Of a stretch of DNA of 40,023 bases, positions 27,374 through 36,707 are shown one piece after another; the stretch's first letter is position 1, and each line of letters opens with the position of its first letter. Location of the stretch: contig PLNF01000137.1 in the NCBI GenBank assembly GCA_003141715.1, positions 1 to 40,023 on the forward strand, given 5' to 3'. Under the pieces are notes generated by a model. The model saw nothing but the letters and a program-made list of their open reading frames with translations. It did no database searches and had not been told where the DNA came from. Position numbers and translations under genes: made by a program. This stretch comes from Bacteroidales bacterium. Its GTDB lineage: Bacteria; Bacteroidota; Bacteroidia; Bacteroidales; VadinHA17.

Positions 27374-30300
27374 ATGAAAAAATCTGCTTTTATTCTTTTT
27401 GTATTATTAGTATTGCATTTCTCTTGTAAACCTGAGAAGGAAAAAGGAGACCGGTTATTTACACTTTTATCCCCCTCCTCCACTCACGTAGATTTTAAAA
27501 ACCGGCTCACTGAAACAGAGCAATCAAATATCATAGAATATCTTTATTTCAATAACGGTGGAGGGGTTGCCGCAGGAGACATAAATAACGATGGCCTGGT
27601 AGATTTATATTTCACCTCAAACCAGGGACCTAATAAATTATACCTTAATAAAGGTAACTTTAAATTTGAGGACATCACAGATGCTGCAGGTGTCGCCGGA
27701 ACGGGGGATTGGAAGACCGGAGTTACAATGGCAGATGTGAATGGTGACGGGTTACTGGATATTTATGTTTGCCAGGTAGGAAAATACAAGAGTTTTCATG
27801 GGAAAAACCAACTCTTCATTAATCAGGGTAACCTGACATTTAAAGATGAAGCACATGATTATGGGCTTGATTTTCAGGGTTTTTCCACACAAGCCGCCTT
27901 CTTTGATTACGATATGGACGGAGATCTTGATATGTACCTTCTCAACCACTCAGTGCATACATCACGTAGTTATGGAGATGTTTCTCTTCGATTCGATCGT
28001 GATTCTCTCGCTGGCGGCAGATTATTCAGAAATGATGTCGTAAATGGGAGACATGTGTTTCACGATGTCTCAAGGGAGGCGGGTATTTACAGCAGTCAGA
28101 TTGGTTACGGTCTCGGAGTAAATATTTGCGACATTAACAATGATGGTCTTCCCGATATTTATGTATCAAATGATTTCCATGAAAATGACTATCTCTATAT
28201 CAACAATGGTAATGGCACTTTTACAGAACGACTCACAGATTTTATTGCACATACCAGCAGATCGTCAATGGGTAATGATGTCGGAGATATTAATAACGAC
28301 GGACTCCTTGATATAATGGTACTGGATATGCTGCCGGATGATGAAAAAATAAGGAAACAATCCGGTGGCGAGGACGACTATGAGCTTTCTGAATTGAAAT
28401 TGAAAGATGGTTATAATCACCAGTTTGTTCGAAATACCCTGCAACTCAATCTCGGTGGAGGAATGTTTAGTGAAATTGGCCAACTGTCAGGGGTTGCAGC
28501 TACCGACTGGAGCTGGTCCCCTTTGTTTTGTGATGTGGACAATGATGGCTGGAAAGACCTTTTTATTACAAACGGTATTTACCGAAGGGCAAATGATCTT
28601 GATTATGTAAAATTTCTGACAGGCGGGAACAGAGTTTATCCTTCACGCGATCTTACCAGTTACACTGATAAGGAGCTGTATGAGAAGATGCCGGTCTATC
28701 CAAATATTAACTACATTTTTAAAAATAATGGTGATCTCACATTTACGAATATGGCCAGGGCATGGGGTTTTGATACCCGGTCCTATTCCAATGGAGCCAC
28801 TTATGCTGATCTCGATAATGATGGCGATCTTGATCTTATTGTCAACAATATCAATGCTCCGGCATTTATATATAGGAACAATGCTGAAACACAACTGAAA
28901 AACCACTTTTTATCTGTTGTATTAAAAGGAAAAGGAATGAACACACGCGGCATAGGAGCTCGTGTCACTGTATATAGCGGTGGTCAGGAACAGATTGCCG
29001 AGCAATTTCCGACAAGAGGATTTTTATCTGCCACTTCTGATGTTTTACATTTTGGATTGGGAAAGACAAAACTGATCGATTCAATTCTTGTACGCTGGCC
29101 CAACCTCTCGGAGCAAATAATAAAAGATGTTCCGGTTGACCAGATTATCACTTTCGATATAAGCAATGCATCTCTGCCGATGAGAAAAAGCAGCCAGGAT
29201 AATGAAAAAATGAAATTGTTCTCCCCTACCCTTATTCCTGGTCTGGAGTTCAGGCATAAAGAAGACGATTGGGTTGATTTCTACCGCGAACAATTGATTC
29301 CGCACAGTCTTTCTGCAGAAGGACCGGCTATTGCAGTCGGGGATGTAAATGGCGACGGATTGGACGATCTGTTCATTGGCGGAGCTAAAGGGCAGCCGGC
29401 TAAGATATTTGTTCAACAAAAAAACGGATCTTTCAAATCTTTGGATATTCCGTTGCTGGACAGGGAGCGGTTTGCAGATGATGTTGATGCCGTTTTTTTT
29501 GATGCTGACGGGGACGGAGATAAAGACCTGTATATTGTGCGGGGCGGCAATGAGTTAGGCATAGGGGATCCTTTACTGACTGACTTGCTGCTTATAAATG
29601 ACGGAAAAGGAGGATTTACCAAAGGTGAATTACCATTTATGTCGCACAATGGATCGTGTGTCCGGCCATGCGACTTTGATGGTGATGGCGACATCGACTT
29701 GTTTGTGGGTTCAAGGTCTGTACCTGGTGCCTATGGGTTGTCACCTGATCAGTTTCTGCTTGAAAACGATGGACATGGCCATTTTAAGCTTGTGACAGAT
29801 GACAGGATAGAAGCGTTTAAGAATATTGGTATGGTGACAGATGCAGCCTGGATGGATTGGGACAAAGACGGGCACCCCGATCTGGTATTAGTTGGGGAAT
29901 GGATGAAGGTATGTATATTCAGGAATGATAAAGGATATTTTAAAGATGTAACAAGTGCCGCCGGTCTGGATGAAACATCCGGATGGTGGAATTGCATACG
30001 TGTTGCTGATGTCGACGGTGATGGAAATATGGACTTGATCGGGGGAAATTTAGGACTTAATTCTATTCTGAAAGCGGCCGCAAAGGAGCCTGTCGAAATG
30101 TATCTGAATGATTTTGATAACAATGGATCTATCGATCAGGTGATCTGTTCCTATCAGGACGGAATAAGCTACCCGGTGGCTTCACTCGATGAACTAGCCA
30201 GCCAGATTTCAGGTTTATATAAAAAGTATCCCAATTATTCTGATTTCGGAGGCCAGACTGTAGAGGATATCTTTGGCAAGAAGATGATCGAACAATCCAC

Positions 30301-30688
30301 TGTTAAACAAGCAGTACTTTTTGAAAGTTGCTTATTTCTGAATAATGGTGATGGAACTTTTAAAATTTCTAAGCTTCCCGTTGAAGCACAGTTTTCCCCG
30401 GTTCGTGATATTATAGTGCGGGATATCGACAAAGATGGAAGACAGGACCTGGTCCTTGCAGGTAACGATTATGCTGTAAGACCATCCTATGGCCGATACG
30501 ACGCCAGCTATGGCTGGTGCTTATTGGGCGAGAAAGACAATAAATTCAATGCGCTAATGCCTGTAAAAAGTGGTTTAAAGATTATTGGCGACGCAAGGAA
30601 GATTGTTCCTATCGATATAGCTGGAAATCATTATATTGTTGCTGCGGTAAATAACGGAGACCTGCAGGTTTTCCAATTATTAAAGTAA
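27374..30688 (+). CDS. VCBS/FG-GAP repeat lipoprotein with ASPIC/UnbV domain, copy 3
   Basis: A 1104-residue lipoprotein with a clear signal MKKSAFILFVLLVLHFSC (lipid Cys 18), starting 9 bases after copy 2. It has the same plan: a first repeat arm (GDINNDGLVDLYF, ADVNGDGLLDIYV), ASPIC/UnbV near 526-593 (GIGARVTVYS to LVRWPNLS), and a second arm (GDVNGDGLDDLFI, ADVDGDGNMDLIGG). The non-repeat YPNYSDFGGQTVEDIFGKK segment is near residues 945-975. It is the most divergent of the three, for example QLIPHSLSAEGPAIAVGD where copies 1 and 2 read LLFQMxSxEGP. The conserved lipid anchor and calcium-loop repeats fit a surface-exposed binding protein. It is the last intact gene before the decayed SusC. 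Confidence 0.9.
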   Translation: MKKSAFILFVLLVLHFSCKPEKEKGDRLFTLLSPSSTHVDFKNRLTETEQSNIIEYLYFNNGGGVAAGDINNDGLVDLYFTSNQGPNKLYLNKGNFKFEDITDAAGVAGTGDWKTGVTMADVNGDGLLDIYVCQVGKYKSFHGKNQLFINQGNLTFKDEAHDYGLDFQGFSTQAAFFDYDMDGDLDMYLLNHSVHTSRSYGDVSLRFDRDSLAGGRLFRNDVVNGRHVFHDVSREAGIYSSQIGYGLGVNICDINNDGLPDIYVSNDFHENDYLYINNGNGTFTERLTDFIAHTSRSSMGNDVGDINNDGLLDIMVLDMLPDDEKIRKQSGGEDDYELSELKLKDGYNHQFVRNTLQLNLGGGMFSEIGQLSGVAATDWSWSPLFCDVDNDGWKDLFITNGIYRRANDLDYVKFLTGGNRVYPSRDLTSYTDKELYEKMPVYPNINYIFKNNGDLTFTNMARAWGFDTRSYSNGATYADLDNDGDLDLIVNNINAPAFIYRNNAETQLKNHFLSVVLKGKGMNTRGIGARVTVYSGGQEQIAEQFPTRGFLSATSDVLHFGLGKTKLIDSILVRWPNLSEQIIKDVPVDQIITFDISNASLPMRKSSQDNEKMKLFSPTLIPGLEFRHKEDDWVDFYREQLIPHSLSAEGPAIAVGDVNGDGLDDLFIGGAKGQPAKIFVQQKNGSFKSLDIPLLDRERFADDVDAVFFDADGDGDKDLYIVRGGNELGIGDPLLTDLLLINDGKGGFTKGELPFMSHNGSCVRPCDFDGDGDIDLFVGSRSVPGAYGLSPDQFLLENDGHGHFKLVTDDRIEAFKNIGMVTDAAWMDWDKDGHPDLVLVGEWMKVCIFRNDKGYFKDVTSAAGLDETSGWWNCIRVADVDGDGNMDLIGGNLGLNSILKAAAKEPVEMYLNDFDNNGSIDQVICSYQDGISYPVASLDELASQISGLYKKYPNYSDFGGQTVEDIFGKKMIEQSTVKQAVLFESCLFLNNGDGTFKISKLPVEAQFSPVRDIIVRDIDKDGRQDLVLAGNDYAVRPSYGRYDASYGWCLLGEKDNKFNALMPVKSGLKIIGDARKIVPIDIAGNHYIVAAVNNGDLQVFQLLK

Positions 30689-30717
30689 CTTTAGTTCGAT
30701 ATAAGATTATCTTTATA

Positions 30718-32401
30718 ATGGAATCCTTGCTAAATTTAGTATTTTTATTGAGGAGAAGTATATTATCTCTTTTCCTAATTTTCTCCGTTATCAGCTTGAT
30801 CTTCGCTCAGCAAAATCCGGTTACAGCCAATATTACTTATGAAGCTGAGAGACCACTCTCGGTCGATAGCATTGTGAACGTCGGGTATGGCACACAGAAA
30901 AAAAATGAGGTTACCAGTTCCATTGCTGCTGTCAATTCTGATGAGTTCAACAAGGGTTATATTAATAATCCTATACAATTGATCCAGGGTGAAGTTGCCG
31001 GTTTATCTGTCAGTAAGCCGGGAGGTGATCCGAATGGTTCGTTTTACTTGCGTCTGAGGGGTTTGAACACGATTAATGCTAATACCCAGCCTCTTGTAGT
31101 TATTGATGGCATGATTGACGCATCTCTCGACAATGTGGATCCAAACGATATTGAATCCATAACCGTTTTAAAGGATGGTTCTGCTGCAGCTATATACGGA
31201 ATAAGGGGTTCGGGTGGAGTGATTCTTATAACAACAAAAAAGGGTAAAAAAGGAACAGCCGTCATCGACTACAATGTCTATACAACAGCTGAAATGGTTG
31301 CCAGAAATAATCCTGCGATGACTACAAAAGAATGGAGGGCATTGTCTGCAGAAACAGGTTATGGAACAGATTTTGGAACAAGTACTGACTGGTTTAAGCA
31401 AATAGAACAGACAGCCGTGTCGCAGGTACACAATATTTCAATGTCAGGTGGAACTGACAAAACAAGTTACCGGGCTTCAGTCAATTACCGTCAGGGTGAA
31501 GGGGTTGAAATTAATACCGGATACAATCAGCTTAACGGGAGGATTAATCTAACTCAAAAGGCACTGAACGACAAGTTTACACTGGATCTGAACCTCGGGG
31601 CTACAGAAAGGGAATCGCAACTAGGTTTTCCTGAGGCATTCAAATATGCTTCCATTTACAATCCTACGGCTCCTGTAAAGAGCAGCGATCCGGTATATTC
31701 AAAATATGACAGCTATTTTCAACAGGTTTTATTCGATTATTTTAACCCTGTTTCTATCATTGAATTAAATAAGAATGAAGGGAAAAGCAGAATAATGAAC
31801 CTGTCAGTAAAGGGTACATATGAAATTCTGCATGGGTTATCTATCGACGCTTTATATTCCACTGAGAATAACGCAGTGTTGGGGGGACAATATTATGATT
31901 CTCACGATTACTGGGAAGGAATGAACAGGAATGGTTTAGCATCACGACAGGAGGATAATTCTTTGGGCCGGCTTTTTGAATTAACGATACATTATATTAC
32001 GGATATAACCTCAACTCTTAATCTTAACCTTGTGGGTGGCTACTCTTATCAGGATTTTACCAATGAAGGCTTCTACGCACAGGGAGGTAACTTTCTTACA
32101 GACGCTTTTTCTTTCGATAATCTAAGTGCTGCACTGGACTTTAAAAATGGAAAAGGGACAGTTACAAGTTATAAAAACTCAAATAAACTAATTGGGTTCA
32201 ACGTTCAGTAAGATCAGGCTATATCTTGCAGGCAACAATTTATTCTATATTACAAGATATAAAGGCTCAGATCCAAATCCAAGATACGTCGATAGTGAGA
32301 TAGATATGGGAACATATAATAATCCTCTTCCTGGCATCGACAGATTGAATTCCTGACCCCGGACAAGGTCTTTTACTTTTGGTGCAAACTTTGTTTTTTG
32401 A
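30718..32401 (+). pseudogene. Decayed SusC paralogue (internal deletion, frameshift, nonsense)
   Basis: Homologous to the intact SusC at 15008-18013 but broken. The open 497-codon part (30718-32211) has a SusC-type signal peptide, lacks about 62 residues covering the N-terminal carboxypeptidase-like extension, and keeps the plug (NDIESITVLKDGSAAAIYGIRGSGG) and the first part of the barrel. After KNSNKLI (32191-32193), 10 bases replace what is 1143 bases in the intact gene (residues 555-935), shifting the frame into a TAA at 32209. In another frame the C-terminal 66 codons persist (FSKIRLYLAGNNLFYITRY to SFTFGANFVF, 32204-32401), with a TGA at 32354 where the intact protein has Trp. No SusD partner follows. 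A truncated product of the first part could still be made but could not form a full barrel. Confidence 0.9.
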
Positions 32402-32411
32402 TCTTTTTAAC

Positions 32412-32464
32412 CGCCGCCCACCGGGCTATTTCTTAACTCTCGGGCCTCTTTGCGAACTTTGCGG
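32412..32464. repeat. Dispersed intergenic repeat (TTTGCGAACTTTGCGG type)
   Basis: Just after the decayed SusC the composition turns G/C-rich: an inverted GCCCACCGGGC element, then CTCGGGCCTCTTTGCGAACTTTGCGG. The tandem TTTGCG words resemble short repeats common between Bacteroidota genes. A related ACTTTGCG stretch occurs near 38093-38116. Confidence 0.4.
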
Positions 32465-33622
32465 TTAGATGGCTTTCGAATTTGATTGTAAGAAATCAAT
32501 TAATTTATTTACATCAGGGCTGATTCCGGTCTTTACATACGATCCTGAAACAGCATTCGCCACAAGCAAAGATTGAAACAGATTAAAATTCTGGAAAAGT
32601 GCATAACAAAAACCTGCGTTGAAATTATCTCCTCCCCCGGTCAGTATCTTTGGTTCCTTACAAAAAAAAGTATCACATTTTTCGTAAGCTACCCCATCAT
32701 ATGCAAGAGCATCCTTTGTCCGGTGAATGACAAGCACATCTGTATTAATTGCCCCAAACAACTCTTTAATAAATTCTTCATCCGAACTAAACTCCTGCCG
32801 ATCCGATGCCCAGGCAATCAGACCCGCTTCATTCTGGTTCAGACTAATAATTACTTTGAAATAATTTCTGAATCTGCCTAAAAGTTCTATTGCAAATTGT
32901 ATCTCTTTCTTTGACCGGCGTGAACAATCGGAAAAATCAGAGAAAAAAAATGGTTTTTCACCGGTTTGTACAATTGAAGGTAAAATCTCATCAAGAACTC
33001 CTTCCCATATCTGAGAGGAATTCTCAATTTCGCTCCAGTTTAGAAACGAAATCAATTGTTTCCCCGAGATCAGCTGTTCTATCCTTTCAATACCCAATAT
33101 ATTTTTGATCCCTTCCCATGTAAGATTATTATATGGTCCGGGATCAAACATTATTACTTTTGAGTTATTAAATTCGAGAGCTGTAGCTGAAATGGTATCC
33201 CCGATTGTATGAAGTGAACAGTTTGGAGACATTGACCGAAAAACAGGAAGAATCTCAGGTAGGCCAAAAGTTCCGACACATTCTACCCTGATACCAAGAT
33301 TACCCAGCGCATTCCCGGTGATGACCATATTCCCACCTATCTTGAATAGTTTAGTTTGCAGTTCGACACCACAACTTTTGTTATCGAGATTTATCAGAAA
33401 CTCTCCAAACTGGCTGCTGTCCGAAAAAAAATCTGCCATATCATTTTCTTTCTTCTCCCTGACTATATTGACAATATTGTCAATGCAAGCATCAAAACCC
33501 AGAAAAGCAGCATTGTCTGAAGTATTATTTTTACTCAGCTGAAATACAACTTCCCGGATAGCTTCAATGATTTTTTTATTCACAACCAATTGTTTAGATA
33601 TACTTAGCGGCTTCCTTATCAA
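32465..33622 (-). CDS. PfkB/ribokinase-like carbohydrate kinase
   Basis: A 385-residue cytosolic sugar kinase. The first PfkB-type region is IGGNMVITGNALGNLGIRVECVG, shown here as two parts: GGNMVITGNALG and NLGIRVECVG. The second signature, TGGGDNFNAGF, places the catalytic base at Asp332 with the GGG anion hole at 329-331. It is longer than typical ribokinases (about 310). The ATG at 33622 overlaps the upstream NagB-like gene by 29 bases; a GTG at 33583 would avoid the overlap, so the start is uncertain. As last gene of the leftward group it probably phosphorylates the sugar handled by the NagB-like enzyme or its product. The archaeal ADP-dependent phosphofructokinase family was considered because of the length, but the motifs fit PfkB better. 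Confidence 0.8.
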   Translation of the reverse strand: MIRKPLSISKQLVVNKKIIEAIREVVFQLSKNNTSDNAAFLGFDACIDNIVNIVREKKENDMADFFSDSSQFGEFLINLDNKSCGVELQTKLFKIGGNMVITGNALGNLGIRVECVGTFGLPEILPVFRSMSPNCSLHTIGDTISATALEFNNSKVIMFDPGPYNNLTWEGIKNILGIERIEQLISGKQLISFLNWSEIENSSQIWEGVLDEILPSIVQTGEKPFFFSDFSDCSRRSKKEIQFAIELLGRFRNYFKVIISLNQNEAGLIAWASDRQEFSSDEEFIKELFGAINTDVLVIHRTKDALAYDGVAYEKCDTFFCKEPKILTGGGDNFNAGFCYALFQNFNLFQSLLVANAVSGSYVKTGISPDVNKLIDFLQSNSKAI

Positions 33623-34316
33623 GCAGCAAAAAAGAATTTAAATGTGACTTTATGGCTGAAGCAGGAAAAGCAGGCGAAACTTCACTCTCAATCAACCGTT
33701 TGACGACTTCAGCTTTTCTGCCACCATTCAACTGCAAAATCACCGTTTTTGCTTCCATTATATATTTCAATCCGAGAGTAACCCCCTTTGTAAGGTTTAC
33801 CTTACCTGAGAAGTATTTCTGGCCTACAATTTTGGTTGTTTCATCAAGATTAACGATATGCGAATAAAGATCGAAAGAGGTTCCAGGCTCGTTCAACCCA
33901 AGATGCCCGTTCATGCCTGCTCCAAGCAACATCATATCGATGGGGCCATATTTCTTTATAAAATTATCAGTCTTAATGCATTCCTTCTTCAGATCATAAG
34001 ATTCGCCATCGAAAAAGCACAAATTTTCTTCAGAATAATCTATGTGATCAAAAAGATGTTTTTTCAGAAATGAAAAACAGTTTTCGCTTTTCATCAAACC
34101 AATATTTGCCCATTCATCGAGGCCGACAATTTTGCATTTTTTTAAACTGATTTTCCCATTTTTATTGAGTTCTATCAGATGCTTAAAAGTCCCAACTGAT
34201 GTTTCCCCTGCAGGAAAACAAAGCAAAGCCTCAGGTTTAGCCGAAATTATACCGGCAATCTGTTCTGCAGTTTTAACTGATAATTCTGTATAGTCGTTAA
34301 AGATTATTTGTTTCAT
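33594..34316 (-). CDS. Glucosamine-6-phosphate deaminase/isomerase family protein (NagB-like)
   Basis: A 240-residue cytosolic enzyme of the NagB/6-phosphogluconolactonase fold. Recognisable parts are the phosphate loop LCFPAGETSVGTF (33-45), VGLDEWANIG with Asp67 and Glu68, and the active-site stretch LLGAGMNGHLGLNEPGTSF with Asn136, His138 and Glu143, comparable to the GxNGHxxFNEP pattern of Bacillus-type NagB. It is slightly shorter than E. coli NagB (266). Family members convert glucosamine-6-phosphate to fructose-6-phosphate and ammonia, so an amino-sugar substrate is plausible but not proven. It overlaps the downstream kinase gene by 29 bases, implying coupled expression, and follows the Gfo/Idh/MocA gene by 67 bases. 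Confidence 0.85.
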   Translation of the reverse strand: MKQIIFNDYTELSVKTAEQIAGIISAKPEALLCFPAGETSVGTFKHLIELNKNGKISLKKCKIVGLDEWANIGLMKSENCFSFLKKHLFDHIDYSEENLCFFDGESYDLKKECIKTDNFIKKYGPIDMMLLGAGMNGHLGLNEPGTSFDLYSHIVNLDETTKIVGQKYFSGKVNLTKGVTLGLKYIMEAKTVILQLNGGRKAEVVKRLIESEVSPAFPASAIKSHLNSFLLLDKEAAKYI

Positions 34317-34383
34317 ATTTTTAATTCCTTAAGAATAAATAGTGAGTTCTGATTAAGCAATTGAATCTCTCCTAATCTGAAGG

Positions 34384-35904
34384 TCAAATTTTCAATTCAC
34401 CCCAGCCTTGCCTGTATTCCCTTTTTACAAACTGGTTGGCCTTTTCAAAATTTGTTATTCTCATATTTTCCCCATCCCATTTGTAATTAATATATCTGCC
34501 GGGAAAAGTATATCCTTCCATCTCGCCATAAACAGGATCTTTTCTGCTTATTTTTTCACGAATATTGAAACTCCTTAATAATAGGTTACCCATAAGTACA
34601 GTCTCACTCAAAGGGCCTGCATATCCTACGAAAGGTGAATCAACTTCAGCATTTCCATAGCCTGCTATGCATGCATCAATCCATTGCCACCAGTGTCCAT
34701 CCATATCGCCGGTAATACGCGGGTATTTTTGCGGAATAGAAATTTCTTTATTTCTCGATAGTGGCAAAAGTATGGGATTACGTCCGCCCCAGCCGCATGC
34801 TGCCTTACCCTTTGTTCCGATGAACAATGTTCCTCCTTCATAATCATTCAGCCCCAACGGATAATCACAGAGTATTTCATTCATATTAACATCAGGGTCA
34901 ATCTCATTTGGGCGTTCCGGGGTTATGCCTCCGTCCATCCAGTACAGATCCAGATCTTTACCATTTTTCAGTTTATATCTGAAACGGATTGAACTCGATA
35001 CAGGCCCGCTGTCAGGATAAAGTCCTTCCGTAAAAATACCGTTATAGACTGTGCTTGCGCTACACGATACCTCTGTAGGATATCCAAGATTAAGCAATTT
35101 AAATGGGGGCCCGATAATGTGACATCCCATATCACCCAGGGCTCCGGTTCCAAACCGCCACCAGCCGCGCCAGTTAAACGGAACCAGATTATCAATATAA
35201 TTGGTTTCCTCAGCAGTTCCAAGCCAGAGATCCCAGTTTAGTTCCTTCGGTACCTGAGGATGAGTATTTGGCCAGGGAATTCCCTGGGGCCATACAGGCC
35301 GGTCAGTCCAGCAAAAGACTTTTTCAATCTGACCCAGTACATCTGCCTCAATCCATTCCCTGAGTGTACGCATACCATCGCAGGATGCTCCCTGATCGCC
35401 CATCTGAGTAACTACCTTATATTTTTCTGAAGCCTGTGTAAGAATACGGGCCTCATATATATCGTGAGTCAATGGCTTCTGAAGATAGAGGTGTTTTTTC
35501 AGCTGCATTGCACTGAGTCCGACAATTGCATGGTTATGGTCAGGGATAGCCACTGAAACAGCATCAAAGTTTTTGCTCTCCTTATCGAACATTTCACGCC
35601 AGTCGTGATAGAATGAAGCTTTCGGAAATTGTTTGATCCTGGGCGCTGCCTGCCGGTCATCAACGTCGCAGAGAAAGGCTATTTCTGCATTTTTTTTAGG
35701 GGCAATTGCATAATGACGGATGTCATCGGCAGCTTCCCCACCGCATCCAACTGCTGCAATAAGCAGTTTGTCACTGGGATTGACATGCCCCAGGCCGCTT
35801 ATTGTAAAATTCGGAAGAATAGTTAAAGCGGCTGCCCCTGAGGCAGCCGTCTTTACAAAATTCCTCCTGGAAATCCCATCGGATATCCTGGATTTGTTTT
35901 TCAT
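34384..35904 (-). CDS. Tat-exported Gfo/Idh/MocA family oxidoreductase, second copy
   Basis: A 506-residue paralogue of the oxidoreductase at 10826-12325. The twin-arginine signal is ISRRNFVKTAASGAA near residues 11-25; the Rossmann loop reads AVGCGGEA at 51-58, so the third Gly of GxGxxG is replaced (GCGGEA). FLCDVD marks the cofactor strand and QKPL is at 142-145. The WRGWWRFGTGALGDMGCHIIGPP block matches the first copy. It should act in the periplasm with bound NAD(P). Its neighbours are a DUF1080 gene 47 bases upstream and the NagB-like gene downstream, so it probably oxidises the sugar that DUF1080 releases or cleaves. Its specificity likely differs from the first copy. Confidence 0.92.
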   Translation of the reverse strand: MKNKSRISDGISRRNFVKTAASGAAALTILPNFTISGLGHVNPSDKLLIAAVGCGGEAADDIRHYAIAPKKNAEIAFLCDVDDRQAAPRIKQFPKASFYHDWREMFDKESKNFDAVSVAIPDHNHAIVGLSAMQLKKHLYLQKPLTHDIYEARILTQASEKYKVVTQMGDQGASCDGMRTLREWIEADVLGQIEKVFCWTDRPVWPQGIPWPNTHPQVPKELNWDLWLGTAEETNYIDNLVPFNWRGWWRFGTGALGDMGCHIIGPPFKLLNLGYPTEVSCSASTVYNGIFTEGLYPDSGPVSSSIRFRYKLKNGKDLDLYWMDGGITPERPNEIDPDVNMNEILCDYPLGLNDYEGGTLFIGTKGKAACGWGGRNPILLPLSRNKEISIPQKYPRITGDMDGHWWQWIDACIAGYGNAEVDSPFVGYAGPLSETVLMGNLLLRSFNIREKISRKDPVYGEMEGYTFPGRYINYKWDGENMRITNFEKANQFVKREYRQGWGELKI

Positions 35905-35951
35905 TGTATTAATTTTAAATGGTTAAGTTTTCAATTAACCTCTCTCTATAA

Positions 35952-36692
35952 TTATTTTGTAGCCTTTTTAAGAGGTTTAACAGCAACTTCCTTGAAGAAT
36001 ACAACATCTTTATCGCTGTGATTCTGAAGACCCATATATCCTTCAATCGGACGCGGACCACGATTAGGCTCAAAATCAAATTTTTTGGCAGGTACAGGGT
36101 CACCTTCCTTGTAATCGGTAACTTTTACTCCATTCAGATATACGATTGTTCTTGGACCATCGAGAGTTATTTCCATGGTATTCCATTGAGGTCCAGGCTT
36201 CCCTGTTTTTGCTAAAGGCTTTGTAAGTGAATATAACATTCCTGTGTAGTGATAATCATCTTCACCTGAAAGTTCAGGTTTATTGTCAATCTGAACCTCG
36301 TAACCAGTATTCACTGGCATCATATTATCTTCAGTTGGTACTGAGGGGATCCGGATAAAAACGCCGGAGTTACTGTTTTCATCACGCATTCTGAAGACAA
36401 CGCGGATAACACAATTTCCAAATTTCTCGCCTGTCCAGTATAGTAACCCCATCCCTCCTTTTGACTTAATAAATCCATCTTCTACATAGTGAGAACCAGG
36501 TCCTGCCTGTTTCCAGCCAGTCAGATCTTTCCCATTGAACAATTGCCTCCATTGAGTTGTATCAGCAACACCGGCTGAAAGACTTTTTGTCATTAGAAAT
36601 AACAAACATGCTATCAGACTAAACATCAAGAAGAATTTAGCTGAGATAGTTACGAAAGGCGTTCTTTGCCTGTCAATTAATTTTTGTTCCAT
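35952..36692 (-). CDS. Secreted DUF1080 protein (3-keto-disaccharide hydrolase family), third copy
   Basis: A 246-residue exported protein. The signal has a long polar lead (MEQKLIDRQRTPFVTISAKF) before the hydrophobic core LMFSLIACLLFLM and cleavage near SLSAG. The DUF1080 fold follows: WRQLFNGKDLTGWKQAG, CVIRVVFRMRDENSNSGVFIRIP, GYEVQIDNKPEL, and near the end GYMGLQNHSDKDVVFFKEVAV. It is the second gene of the leftward group, 15 bases after the permease stop and 47 bases before the oxidoreductase. The same oxidoreductase-plus-DUF1080 pairing as at 10-13 kb suggests a second module of the same chemistry. Confidence 0.9.
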   Translation of the reverse strand: MEQKLIDRQRTPFVTISAKFFLMFSLIACLLFLMTKSLSAGVADTTQWRQLFNGKDLTGWKQAGPGSHYVEDGFIKSKGGMGLLYWTGEKFGNCVIRVVFRMRDENSNSGVFIRIPSVPTEDNMMPVNTGYEVQIDNKPELSGEDDYHYTGMLYSLTKPLAKTGKPGPQWNTMEITLDGPRTIVYLNGVKVTDYKEGDPVPAKKFDFEPNRGPRPIEGYMGLQNHSDKDVVFFKEVAVKPLKKATK

Positions 36693-36707
36693 AGTTTTTA
36701 AATTTAA

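Noticed and set aside
30718-32211. Treating the 497-codon frame as an intact short TonB receptor
   Set aside because: The missing C-terminal strand region is found just downstream in another frame, which proves truncation of a longer gene.
32465-33622. ADP-dependent phosphofructokinase/glucokinase identity for the kinase
   Set aside because: The length is suggestive, but GGN...G-N-A-L-G and GGGDNFNAG are PfkB-type signatures, so PfkB-like is the safer call.
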